Of a stretch of DNA of 64,000 nucleotides, positions 9,083-17,484 are shown piece after piece; position 1 is the first letter of the stretch; each line of letters starts with the position of its first letter. The stretch covers positions 62,001-126,000 of the forward strand of contig CAOKWI010000001.1 of the NCBI GenBank assembly GCA_948473115.1, read 5' to 3'. This DNA comes from an uncultured Lachnospiraceae bacterium (GTDB lineage Bacteria > Bacillota > Clostridia > Lachnospirales > Lachnospiraceae). Below the pieces are notes generated by a model. That model was not told the origin of the DNA. It searched no databases and saw only the letters and a program-made list of their open reading frames with translations. The translations under genes and the position numbers were made by a program.

Positions 9083-11302
9083 ATGAGGACAAAGGCAGAG
9101 GGCAGAAGGGTTATAAAGAAAGCATGTAATATAATGTCGTATGAAGGGTTGAAGAAACTCTGGGAAAAGCACTGGAGGTTAGTGAGTGCAATCGTATTAG
9201 TGACAATATGTTTTTTATTATGGAACTATCAGAACCTGTCTTCTGGTTTGCTCCCTAAGCATGATGGATTACATGGAATTACTGCTTTTGCGACCAGTAT
9301 GCATTCTGTTCGAATAGACGGGGAAATTGCTTGGTGGTCTCCTGCTGATACGAGGACAGGCGGCTGGGCGCAATATTATTCTGGATTTTTATCACCACTA
9401 GCACCAACATATGGGAGTATATTATTTATTGCAGCGGCTTGTATTACGAAGCTTTGCAGTTTTTTTGGTGTAGTAATTCCAGAGTATCCTTTCTATATCT
9501 TGCTGAATAGCTATATTACTCCGATTTTAGCAGTGTTCTTTTTATTCAAATTTAGTTCATTTTTCTTGAAAAACAAATATTCGTATATTTTATTAGGGGG
9601 GGGGTATATTCTCTCAGGGATTGGTTTACAGATTGATTCCTGGTATTATTGGCAGGATCAGTTTTTCCTGTGGCTATTCCTATACGGAGTAATTGGTATT
9701 TTGGAGGAGGCAAATAGCAGAAGATATTATATTTTCTGTGCTTCAATATTGTGTTTTTTCTCATCAGCTAATTATTGGACGCTTCACAATCTGCTTTTTA
9801 TCGCTTGTGTACTTGTGCTGTATCTGTTTACAATACAGAATATGCGAGACAGGATTAAGAAAATATTTACAATTATTAGAGAAAATAAGATAATTACTTT
9901 TCTTTTGGTTTTGTGTCTTGCAATTTGGGCACTTATCCTTGTGAGCGTATATTTAGAACAGCATTCAGTTTATAGCCGCGGGAGTGATTATTCTATCGAC
10001 AGTATGTTGGTCAGAGCAAAAGGTGGGAATCCGATTCAACTTTTAGTAAATGAATTGTTTGATCCGATTATTGGTGGATTTGGTAATGAGAATATGAATA
10101 CTATCCATAATGCTCGATATGTGGGGGCAATGTTATTGCCTCTCATAGTAGTTGCGTTTCAGCGCAGAGGAGGAATATTTCATAAACTGTGCATTATGCT
10201 GTTTGGTATTTGCCTTATGCCAGGTTTTTTGTTGCCAATATGGCAAGTGTTTTTTCGGTTTGATCAACATTATTTCTATTTTTACAGTCATTTTTGGGAA
10301 ATATCAGTACTTTTGCTGGCAGCTGATTCTTTTGACGCATTTTTGGAAGGTGAAAATGCTCGTGTGGGGAAAAGCCTAAAGATTATTCTTGCTATTGCAG
10401 CGGCGGCATTTCTGGTGTTCACATATAAAGACACGGGACTTTCAAGAGCAGTGCCGCTGATGCTGTGTTTGATTGTGCTTTCCTGCATTATCTTATTAAA
10501 ATATATGGAGCAATCGGGAAAAGTATGGCTGTTTCTTTTTTTGATATTATTCTTGGGAGATATCTCAAGATACTATTATGAAGGTTCTGCGGCGGATCAT
10601 CAGTTTACTGTTACGTATTTTCCGCGGACGGGTGAGGGTGATGAGAGATTATATGAGCCCTTTGAAAGAGTGGAGAATAACACATTTTCTCAGGGATTGA
10701 AGGAAAATTCACCACCAGTTACTAATCATATATGGCCATATAATGAATATATTCTCTCTGTTTCATATTACCAGATGTTGGCGGAATACATGGAGGACTC
10801 AAACTTCATAGAACGAGTGGATTATTCTTTTGGGGACGGGCAGGATTTACACTTCTATACAGAACTTAGTCAATATGACGGAAATACGGTTTCTTTAATA
10901 GAAAACCGAGTGCCAGAGGCTGAATTTGCATTTACAGAATATGGATACAATGACTTTACTGTACAATGTAAAATGCCTCAGAATGGCTTTGTTGTATTTA
11001 ATCTGCAATATGATCCCCACTGGAGATTGAAGATTGACGGACAGAAAGTGGAGGTTTGTAAGGCTAATATAAATTATCTTTCGATAGAGTTGGCAGAAGG
11101 TAGTCACACAATCGAACTGTCGTACAGACCTTTAGCAAGAGTGTTGTATCCGTTCGCTGTTATGTTGCTGGCAGGATTGATAGTATATGTGCTTATTAGA
11201 TTGAGAAGGAAAGGATTTGACAATGAAAGTTGTAATACTGGCAGGAGGATTTGGTACGCGAATCAGCGAGGAAAGTCACCTGAAACCCAAACCGATGATT
11301 GA
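9083..11302 (+). CDS. YfhO-family membrane glycosyltransferase, paralog 2 (contains G9 tract)
   Basis: 739-residue polytopic membrane protein. An early outside loop (LLPKHDGLHGITAF, WWSPADTRTGGWAQYYSG) is followed by about 12 membrane segments, an outside domain ending in LQYDPHWRLKIDG (equivalent to the YPGWKVYVDG motif of paralog 1), and a last helix VMLLAGLIVYVLI. Start 9083 has AGGAG about 12 bases upstream, rather far; ATG 9134 is an alternative. A run of nine G at 9596-9604 sits in frame (LLGGGYI), so the gene reads ON here. The last ~26 residues are encoded in the overlap with rfbF (80 bases in a different frame) and look non-conserved, so the family part effectively ends near RLRRKGF. 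Confidence 0.82.
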   Translation: MRTKAEGRRVIKKACNIMSYEGLKKLWEKHWRLVSAIVLVTICFLLWNYQNLSSGLLPKHDGLHGITAFATSMHSVRIDGEIAWWSPADTRTGGWAQYYSGFLSPLAPTYGSILFIAAACITKLCSFFGVVIPEYPFYILLNSYITPILAVFFLFKFSSFFLKNKYSYILLGGGYILSGIGLQIDSWYYWQDQFFLWLFLYGVIGILEEANSRRYYIFCASILCFFSSANYWTLHNLLFIACVLVLYLFTIQNMRDRIKKIFTIIRENKIITFLLVLCLAIWALILVSVYLEQHSVYSRGSDYSIDSMLVRAKGGNPIQLLVNELFDPIIGGFGNENMNTIHNARYVGAMLLPLIVVAFQRRGGIFHKLCIMLFGICLMPGFLLPIWQVFFRFDQHYFYFYSHFWEISVLLLAADSFDAFLEGENARVGKSLKIILAIAAAAFLVFTYKDTGLSRAVPLMLCLIVLSCIILLKYMEQSGKVWLFLFLILFLGDISRYYYEGSAADHQFTVTYFPRTGEGDERLYEPFERVENNTFSQGLKENSPPVTNHIWPYNEYILSVSYYQMLAEYMEDSNFIERVDYSFGDGQDLHFYTELSQYDGNTVSLIENRVPEAEFAFTEYGYNDFTVQCKMPQNGFVVFNLQYDPHWRLKIDGQKVEVCKANINYLSIELAEGSHTIELSYRPLARVLYPFAVMLLAGLIVYVLIRLRRKGFDNESCNTGRRIWYANQRGKSPETQTDD
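9596..9604 (+). repeat. Poly-G run, 9 G, in-frame (ON)
   Basis: Nine consecutive G inside the YfhO paralog 2 gene, coding GGG in ILLGGGYIL within a membrane segment. Loss or gain of one G would truncate the protein within a short distance. Candidate slipped-strand site. Confidence 0.9.
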
Positions 11303-11999
11303 GATCGGAGAGAAACCTGTTCTATGGCATATCATGAAGGAGTACTCCTATTATGGGTTTAATGAATTTATTATCTGCTGCGGATATAAGCAGCACGTTA
11401 TAAAAGAGTGGTTTGCTGATTATTACCTTCATAATAGCGATGTCACTTTTGATTTTGCCCATTCGGGAGAGATGACTGTCCATAATAACGTGTCGGAACC
11501 CTGGAAGGTCACTTTGGTAGACACTGGACTGAATACAATGACGGGAGGACGCGTTAAGAGAATTCAAAAGTATGTAGGTGATGAAGCATTTATGCTTACT
11601 TACGGGGACGGAGTAAGCGATATCAACATTCAGGAGCTGGTGAAGTTCCATAATTCTCACGGGAAAATGGCGACGTTGACAGCAGTGAATGTGGGACAGA
11701 GGTTTGGTGTATTGGGAATTGCGGAGAATAATTCGATTACTTCATTTAAAGAAAAAAGCGCAAGTGATGGAAGCCGCATTAATGCAGGATATATGGTTCT
11801 GGAACCGGAAATCTTCCGCTACATTGAAGGAGACCGGACAGTGTTTGAGAAAGAGCCGCTCGAAACGGCTGCCGCAATGGGTGAGTTGGTGGCATATAAA
11901 TATGACGGCTATTGGCAATGTATGGATACAAAGCGGGAAAAGGATACCTTGGAGGAATTGTGGGCATCCGGGAATGCACCGTGGAAAAGTTGGGAGTAA
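11223..11999 (+). CDS. rfbF: Glucose-1-phosphate cytidylyltransferase
   Basis: Makes CDP-glucose from CTP and glucose 1-phosphate, the first step of the CDP-sugar pathway, in the cytoplasm. 258 residues, the normal length. The nucleotide-binding signature LAGGFGTRISEESHLKPKPM is at residues ~5-24, with TYGDGVSDINI (metal-binding Asp) near 125 and AGYMVLEP near 185. ATG 11223 is chosen over the upstream TTG at 11217 because of AGGAAAGGA just before it. The gene starts inside the 3' end of the previous one. With rfbG at 17485 it supplies CDP-4-keto-6-deoxyglucose. Confidence 0.96.
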   Translation: MKVVILAGGFGTRISEESHLKPKPMIEIGEKPVLWHIMKEYSYYGFNEFIICCGYKQHVIKEWFADYYLHNSDVTFDFAHSGEMTVHNNVSEPWKVTLVDTGLNTMTGGRVKRIQKYVGDEAFMLTYGDGVSDINIQELVKFHNSHGKMATLTAVNVGQRFGVLGIAENNSITSFKEKSASDGSRINAGYMVLEPEIFRYIEGDRTVFEKEPLETAAAMGELVAYKYDGYWQCMDTKREKDTLEELWASGNAPWKSWE

Positions 12000-12007
12000 A
12001 GAAAACA

Positions 12008-12808
12008 ATGACTAGTAAAGAACTGGCAAACAGACTGCGGGTGCATACCGTAGAAATGGCACACTATTCCAAAGAATCCCATGTTGCTTCCGCACTTTCC
12101 ATATGTGATATTGTGGCGGTGCTATATCACGATGTTTTGCGGAAAGACCCTATGGATGCAAAATGGGAGGAGAGAGATCGCTTTATTTTAAGTAAGGGAC
12201 ATGCTTGCTCTACAGTTTATGCTGCCTTGGCAGAAACAGGCTTCTTTAGTGTAGATGAATTGAATACGCAGTGTCAGGATGGAAGCAGATTGTCGGGGCA
12301 TATCACGTATAAGAATGTTCCGGGAGTGGAATTATCGACAGGCTCATTGGGACATGGCTGCTGTGTGGCGGCAGGGATGGCATTGAATGCAAAGTTAAAG
12401 GGAAAAAAATACAGAACTTTTGTGCTTGTCGGAGACGGGGAGTGTGATGAAGGCTCGGTTTGGGAGATGGCGTTATTTGCGCATCAGTATAAATTGGGGA
12501 ATCTGACTGTTGTTGTGGATCATAACAAGATGCAGGCAATGGGGTTTTGCAAGGACATCGCCGATCATGTTAATTTAGCTGATAAGTGGCAGGCGTTTGG
12601 GTGGGAAGTGATAGAGGTTGACGGCCATGACCATGGGCAGTTAAGTATGGCTTTGAACAAACGGGGAACGGAAAAGCCGGTGTGTGTTGTAGCCCATACG
12701 ATTAAGGGCAAAGGCGTGACCTTTATGGAAAATAATCTGCTGTGGCACTACAGGGATCCGCAGGGAGAAGATTATGAAAATGCTTTACGGGAATTGAGGG
12801 CACAATAA
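12008..12808 (+). CDS. Transketolase-like N-terminal (ThDP-binding) subunit, polysaccharide locus copy
   Basis: Thiamine-diphosphate binding half of a split transketolase, 266 residues. GHACSTVYAALAETG, a GSLGHG block and the ThDP/metal motif GDGECDEGSVWE are clear, and HTIKGKGVTFME closes the fold. The start at 12008 follows GGGAG; the open frame reaches back into rfbF. The stop overlaps the start of the C-terminal subunit (TAATG), so the two subunits are co-translated. A second transketolase pair lies at 60068-61854 with the pentose genes. This copy sits between rfbF and rfbG, so it probably transfers a two-carbon unit onto a CDP-linked keto sugar or makes a sugar precursor. That role is inference. 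Confidence 0.88.
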   Translation: MTSKELANRLRVHTVEMAHYSKESHVASALSICDIVAVLYHDVLRKDPMDAKWEERDRFILSKGHACSTVYAALAETGFFSVDELNTQCQDGSRLSGHITYKNVPGVELSTGSLGHGCCVAAGMALNAKLKGKKYRTFVLVGDGECDEGSVWEMALFAHQYKLGNLTVVVDHNKMQAMGFCKDIADHVNLADKWQAFGWEVIEVDGHDHGQLSMALNKRGTEKPVCVVAHTIKGKGVTFMENNLLWHYRDPQGEDYENALRELRAQ

Positions 12809-13746
12809 TGAAAAAGGCGCTGATAAATGCGGTATGTAATTTGATGGATGAGAATGAAAATGTCTATATGTTTACGGCAGATTTAGGCTATGGTGTAATG
12901 AATAACATTATAGAAAATTATTCGGAAAAATTTGTCAATATGGGAATCTGTGAACAGAATATGGCTTCGACTGCGGCAGGAATGGCTATGGAAGGCAATA
13001 TTGTATTTATGTATTCTATTGGTAATTTCCCGACACTGCGCTGCCTGGAACAAATCAGAAATGACATAGCGTATCATTGTGCAAATGTTAAGATTGTTGC
13101 CGTTGGAGGCGGGTTTGCGTATGGTAATTTGGGCATGAGCCATCACGCAACAGAAGATATTGCCGTGATGCGTGCGATTCCGGGGATGACTGTTTTTTCG
13201 CCGGCAGACTCGTCCGAAGTGACGGCTGTGGTTAAAGAAGCTGCAAAAATTGATGGACCAGTATATATAAGATTGGGGCGGGGCGGAGAACCTGATGTCG
13301 CACATATTTCACTTGACATTAATAAGGTTATGCGGATAGCAGAGCGGGAAAGTGATAGCATGAAACCGTCCATAGCATTGCTGGGAACGGGAACGGTAGT
13401 AGCGGATGTGGCAGATGCGTCGAAACAACTTAAAGAAACCTACAATGTATCTGCGTATTCGATTCCCAAATTAAAACCCATCGATATGGATGGGGTGTTA
13501 GAGATTTGTAAGTCAAATGACTGTGTTGTTACCGTGGAAGAGCATAATATAGTTGGAGGCCTGGGGAGTGCAATAGCGGAAGTGATTGCAGACAATAAAG
13601 TGGGAACAAGGCTTATTCGGATTGGGATGAATGATCAATTTACACAGGTTGTAGGATCACCTGATTACCTTCGACATTACTATGGATTGGATTGTGCAGG
13701 GATCGTAGAGAAGCTTCACAAAATTTATGAGGTGGAGAATGATTAA
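12808..13746 (+). CDS. Transketolase-like C-terminal (pyrimidine-binding) subunit, polysaccharide locus copy
   Basis: Second half of the split transketolase, 312 residues. The catalytic Glu region is NMGICEQNMASTAAGMA near residue 48; YIRLGRGGEP and VTVEEHNIVGGLGSAIAE mark the Pyr and C-terminal domains. It shares the TAATG junction with the N-terminal subunit and runs 8 bases into the following SDR gene, showing tight co-expression. Compared with the central-metabolism copy at 60910 the GYGVMNNIIENY region replaces LAAATKTSIFRK, as expected for a different acceptor. The substrate is unknown. Confidence 0.88.
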   Translation: MKKALINAVCNLMDENENVYMFTADLGYGVMNNIIENYSEKFVNMGICEQNMASTAAGMAMEGNIVFMYSIGNFPTLRCLEQIRNDIAYHCANVKIVAVGGGFAYGNLGMSHHATEDIAVMRAIPGMTVFSPADSSEVTAVVKEAAKIDGPVYIRLGRGGEPDVAHISLDINKVMRIAERESDSMKPSIALLGTGTVVADVADASKQLKETYNVSAYSIPKLKPIDMDGVLEICKSNDCVVTVEEHNIVGGLGSAIAEVIADNKVGTRLIRIGMNDQFTQVVGSPDYLRHYYGLDCAGIVEKLHKIYEVEND

Positions 13747-14668
13747 GGTTATTGTTACTGCGGCGAATAGTTTTATTGGACGCAGGTTATGCAAGGCATT
13801 GACAGATGCAGGATGTTTCGTATATGCGGTGGTACGAAATACCTTTTCGGATGAGAAAATGTTTTATGATCATGAGAACTTGTCTGTTGTCTATTCAGAT
13901 ATGGAAGACTATCAGTTCCTTTATCAAAAAATTCAGGATTCCTGTGATATAGGAATAGCGTTGGCCTGGAATGGAACAAGAGGAAAAGAACGTGATGACA
14001 GGATACAGCAGGAATGGAATTACAGAAGATCCATTGATTGTGTGCGTGGTTTTATTGAAAAGAATTGTAAATTGATTATGACAGCAGGATCACAGGCTGA
14101 ATACGGTCCGCGCAGAACAGCTGAAAAGGTCAGGGAAACGGATGCGTGTAATCCAAATACAGAGTATGGACATTATAAACTGAAATTTTATCTTGACACA
14201 CTGGAATTATGTAAGAAGTCTAATGTCAGATTGATTGAGCCGAGATTTTTCAGTTTATATGGGGCGGATGACTCTGATAAGACCATGATCATCTCTATCA
14301 TTCGCAATATGCTGCAAAATGCTCCCTGCGAGTTGACGCGCTGTGTTCAGTTATGGGATTTTTTGTACATCGATGATGCGATAAATGCATTATTGAGATT
14401 ATTGCAGAATGAAAATGCACAAGGTGTTTACAATTTTGGATCAGGAATATCACGCCCGCTGAAGGATTATATAGAGATAATGTATGATCTGACAGAAAGC
14501 AGAAGTCAGCTTTTGTATGGAGCGGTTGAATATCCGGAGACAGGAATGGTTCATACAAATCCCTCAATTGCGCGGCTGCGTGAAGCTATTGACTGGGAGC
14601 CGCAGATATCTTTTGAAGAGGGAATTCGAAGAGTGATTGAGTTACAGAGGCATTATCAGGAGGGATAG
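13739..14668 (+). CDS. Extended SDR (NAD-dependent epimerase/dehydratase) of the CDP-sugar cassette
   Basis: 309-residue nucleotide-sugar epimerase/reductase. The Rossmann motif is VTAANSFIGRRL, with Ala in place of the first Gly of the usual TGAxGFIG. TAGSQAEYG and YGHYK (the YxxxK catalytic pair) are near residues 118 and 144; YNFGSGISRPLKDYIE is the typical C-terminal substrate region. Start ATG 13739 lies 8 bases inside the previous gene behind GAGGTGGAGA. Between rfbF and rfbG it is likely to reduce or epimerise the 4-keto group of the CDP-6-deoxy sugar, perhaps after the transketolase-like step. Exact product unknown. Confidence 0.85.
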   Translation: MIKVIVTAANSFIGRRLCKALTDAGCFVYAVVRNTFSDEKMFYDHENLSVVYSDMEDYQFLYQKIQDSCDIGIALAWNGTRGKERDDRIQQEWNYRRSIDCVRGFIEKNCKLIMTAGSQAEYGPRRTAEKVRETDACNPNTEYGHYKLKFYLDTLELCKKSNVRLIEPRFFSLYGADDSDKTMIISIIRNMLQNAPCELTRCVQLWDFLYIDDAINALLRLLQNENAQGVYNFGSGISRPLKDYIEIMYDLTESRSQLLYGAVEYPETGMVHTNPSIARLREAIDWEPQISFEEGIRRVIELQRHYQEG

Positions 14669-15607
14669 ATGAAAAAAATCAGTATCGTTGTGCCATGCTT
14701 TAATGAGGAGGAAAATGTTGTACCCATGAGTGTGGCCTTAACTCAAGTGATGCAGGATGAATTAAACAGTTATGACTATGAGATTATTTTTATTGATAAT
14801 TGTTCAAGCGATAACACTCGCAATCTACTGGTGGAATTATGCGGTAAGGATAAAAAGATAAAAGCTATTTTTAACGCCCAAAATTTTGGCCCGATGAATT
14901 CGCCTTATTATGGACTATGTCAGGCTACAGGTGATTGTGCTATCCTATTTTGCTGCGATTTTCAAGATCCGATTGAACTGATTCCACAGATGGTAAAAGA
15001 ATGGGAGGAAGGATACAAGATTGTATCTTGTATAAAAACGAGTAGTAAGGAAAACCGGATTATGCGGTTTTTGAGGACAATATATTATAAGCTGATCCGC
15101 ATGATGTCCAGTGTGGAGCAGATTGAGCATTTTACCGGATTTGGTTTGTACGATAAAGATTTTTTGACTATATTAAAAGAGTTAAAAGACCCGGCACCCT
15201 TTCTACGGGGGATAGTGGCCGAACTGGGGTTTCGCCGTAAAGAAATTCCGTATCAGCAGCAAAAGCGCAGGGCTGGTAAGAGCCATCTGAGTTTTTACAC
15301 CTTGTATGATACGGCAATGCTGAGTTTCACAAGTTATACAAAAGTGGGTTTACGTGCGGCTGTTTGGGGGGGGGCTTTTTTATCGATAATTAGTTTGGTT
15401 GTGGCATTGATTTATTTGATATTGAAACTGATTTATTGGGATCGGTTCGTGGCGGGTATGATGCCGATTTTGCTGGGAGTTTTCATTTTAGGGTCAATCC
15501 AGATTTTCTTTATCGGGCTACTGGGCGAATACATTATGAATATCAATACCAGAGTGATAAATCGGCCTTTGGTAATTGAGGAAAAACGAATCAACTTTGA
15601 TGAGTAG
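14669..15607 (+). CDS. GT2 polyprenyl-phosphate glycosyltransferase (GtrB/CsbB/ArnC-like), contains G9 tract
   Basis: 312-residue membrane-associated GT2 enzyme that attaches a sugar from a nucleotide donor to undecaprenyl phosphate. The GT2 fold starts with ISIVVPCFNEEENV; the DNCSSDNTR and CCDFQDP (DxD-like) blocks follow, and GKSHLSFYTLYD leads to two C-terminal membrane helices (residues ~228-255 and 265-290). Together with YfhO paralogs and GtrA at 25711 it fits a three-component glycosylation system. Start 14669 follows GGAGGGATAG and begins immediately after the previous stop. A G9 run at 15366-15374 lies in the first membrane helix (AAVWGGAFLS) and is in frame here. Confidence 0.92.
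   Translation: MKKISIVVPCFNEEENVVPMSVALTQVMQDELNSYDYEIIFIDNCSSDNTRNLLVELCGKDKKIKAIFNAQNFGPMNSPYYGLCQATGDCAILFCCDFQDPIELIPQMVKEWEEGYKIVSCIKTSSKENRIMRFLRTIYYKLIRMMSSVEQIEHFTGFGLYDKDFLTILKELKDPAPFLRGIVAELGFRRKEIPYQQQKRRAGKSHLSFYTLYDTAMLSFTSYTKVGLRAAVWGGAFLSIISLVVALIYLILKLIYWDRFVAGMMPILLGVFILGSIQIFFIGLLGEYIMNINTRVINRPLVIEEKRINFDE
15366..15374 (+). repeat. Poly-G run, 9 G, in-frame (ON)
   Basis: Nine G at the start of the first C-terminal membrane helix of the GtrB-like enzyme. A one-base change would keep the catalytic domain but remove both membrane helices. Confidence 0.9.
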
Positions 15608-15663
15608 GGTGTGGTTTCCTGAAAGGAAAATCATATAAAGAAAATTTTTGCAGGAGGTACTCA

Positions 15664-16614
15664 ATGAGTAAATTTAATTTTGTAATGATTTCCGCGGGCT
15701 TTGAACACGGCGGGAATGTAACTCACAGACACTTGGACGGGCATCCGGATCTTCTGGTTTATCCCTTTGAATCACAGTTAGGAAATCGAAACTTTAATGA
15801 TTTTCTTGCGTCTGTTGAGAGAGTCCAATACAGGTATCCCGAATTTCCAGAAGGGATGGAAGCGGAAGAATTATATGAGCAGATTATCGACGAAGAGATG
15901 AAAACATTTCTTAGAAAGCGTAACGGCTCTAAATTCAGGGACGCAGATCTTGTGATGGATGAGAAGAACAGGAAAACAGAGTTTGTGAAATTATTAGGAG
16001 AGAAGCCGTATACCCGTAAAAAAGTGATAGAGGCATTCTTCAGATCTACATTTGCGGCATGGGAAAATTATTATACCGCTCCTAAAGAAGGTATGACATA
16101 CGTCGGCTATTCTCCGGCAATTGGAATTGATGCTGACAGGATGGTAAAGGATTTTCCCGAAATTAAAATTGTCCATATTGTCAGAAACCCTTTCTCTGCA
16201 TACAGAGATACCAAGAGGCGTCCTTTTCCTCAGCCTTTGAGTAAGTATCTGATTACATGGAATATCTATCATTCCACGGTGGAAATGTACGCTAAAATGT
16301 ATCCGAATAATGTGAGGATTTTCAGATATGAAGATCTGGTTGCGGATAAGACTAAATTTATGCATGAAATGTCAGATTTTATCGGCGTGGAATTTAATGA
16401 AACGATGTTATATCCCAGCTGGAACGGGAAAGAGATTAAGGATATGATAGCGCCTTGGGGAACTGTCCTTAAGAGTGATGAGAATTACAATAAGCAGATT
16501 ATTGAAGAATTGACTGCGGCAGAAAAGAAGCAGATAAGCTATGCAACAACGGCGCTGGCAAAGCACTTTGGTTACGATAAGATCGAATATCTGAAGGAGT
16601 ATTATGCTGAGTAA
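15664..16614 (+). CDS. Sulfotransferase-family protein
   Basis: 316-residue cytoplasmic protein resembling PAPS-dependent sulfotransferases. The N-terminal loop FNFVMISAGFEHGGNVTHRH stands where the 5'-phosphosulfate loop normally reads GxxRSGTT; here it is divergent. The 3'-phosphate motif is well kept: IVHIVRNPFSAYRDTKRR near residues 175-192, and VRIFRYEDLVADKTKFMHEMSDFIGVEF follows the family pattern. Start 15664 has AGGAGG upstream. Its end overlaps the kinase gene by 11 bases. If active it would sulfate the glycan or a precursor; the altered 5' loop leaves some doubt. Confidence 0.78.
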   Translation: MSKFNFVMISAGFEHGGNVTHRHLDGHPDLLVYPFESQLGNRNFNDFLASVERVQYRYPEFPEGMEAEELYEQIIDEEMKTFLRKRNGSKFRDADLVMDEKNRKTEFVKLLGEKPYTRKKVIEAFFRSTFAAWENYYTAPKEGMTYVGYSPAIGIDADRMVKDFPEIKIVHIVRNPFSAYRDTKRRPFPQPLSKYLITWNIYHSTVEMYAKMYPNNVRIFRYEDLVADKTKFMHEMSDFIGVEFNETMLYPSWNGKEIKDMIAPWGTVLKSDENYNKQIIEELTAAEKKQISYATTALAKHFGYDKIEYLKEYYAE

Positions 16615-17473
16615 ATTTTACTATGAAAGCAGTAATGAAAGGAAGCAGGCAGATACATTAGATGTATCTGCCTTAGCTAATAGGATAAAAGATATATATT
16701 TATTTAAATCGGTTACTGTGGAGAGGATATTTCCGGGGGGAACGCTGGGGATTTTTTTTAAGGCGACAGTCGATGGAAGGCAATTCTTTATCAAAACATG
16801 TGCTGCTGATGAAATGAGTCGGCACAATTTACATAAAGAAGCAGAAATTATGAAAGTGCTGTATGGCGACACATTAAACGCAAATTATTTTGTACATTGC
16901 AATAAAGAGTTTATAATAATGGATTTTGTTGACACGAAAAATACGGCGTATGAAATGGATCTTGTCAGCGAATTGATTAGGAATTATAATCTTAAACTGA
17001 CTGATATTGCCCCCGATATTATTAATTACAATCTTGAGGATTTACATCATGCGGCATCTTACTCCTTTGATGTTCTGAGTAACGCAAATTTATTATCTGC
17101 AGAAGTCGGGCTATGGTGTGAGCGTATCTTTGAAGAGATAAAGGAGTATGATGACGGAACCAGAATAATATGTCATGGAGATTTAAGTAATGTCAACATT
17201 ACGGACTGGAATGGAGATGTACTTGTGCTGGATTGGGAAGATGCGATGATGGCGTACCCTCAATATGACATTTTATATTGGCTGACCTTTTATTCACAAA
17301 GAAAATATTATAGCTGCCATTTGCTTAATGATATAGGCGTAGAAGTGTCCTTTGGCAAAAATGTCATGGCAATGATTTTATTAATCAAGTGCTATTTGTC
17401 GTATAGGAATAAGAGTTTTTTGAATAATAAATTAAGCATCAATGACCGAATAAATGAGATTATATGTATGTAG
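16604..17473 (+). CDS. APH/choline-kinase-like small-molecule phosphotransferase
   Basis: 289-residue kinase-fold protein. The catalytic loop is ICHGDLSNVNI near residues 188-198 and the metal-binding DWE follows in LVLDWEDAMMAYPQYDILYW, the aminoglycoside/choline kinase signature. The N-lobe lysine is probably in RQFFIKTCA. Start 16604 is preceded by AAGGAG and overlaps the sulfotransferase stop. A natural role is phosphorylation of a sugar, or an alcohol such as choline or ethanolamine, used to decorate the glycan. A tract of six G near 16735 is too short to call a switch. Confidence 0.82.
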   Translation: MLSKFYYESSNERKQADTLDVSALANRIKDIYLFKSVTVERIFPGGTLGIFFKATVDGRQFFIKTCAADEMSRHNLHKEAEIMKVLYGDTLNANYFVHCNKEFIIMDFVDTKNTAYEMDLVSELIRNYNLKLTDIAPDIINYNLEDLHHAASYSFDVLSNANLLSAEVGLWCERIFEEIKEYDDGTRIICHGDLSNVNITDWNGDVLVLDWEDAMMAYPQYDILYWLTFYSQRKYYSCHLLNDIGVEVSFGKNVMAMILLIKCYLSYRNKSFLNNKLSINDRINEIICM

Positions 17474-17484
17474 GAGATATAAAC

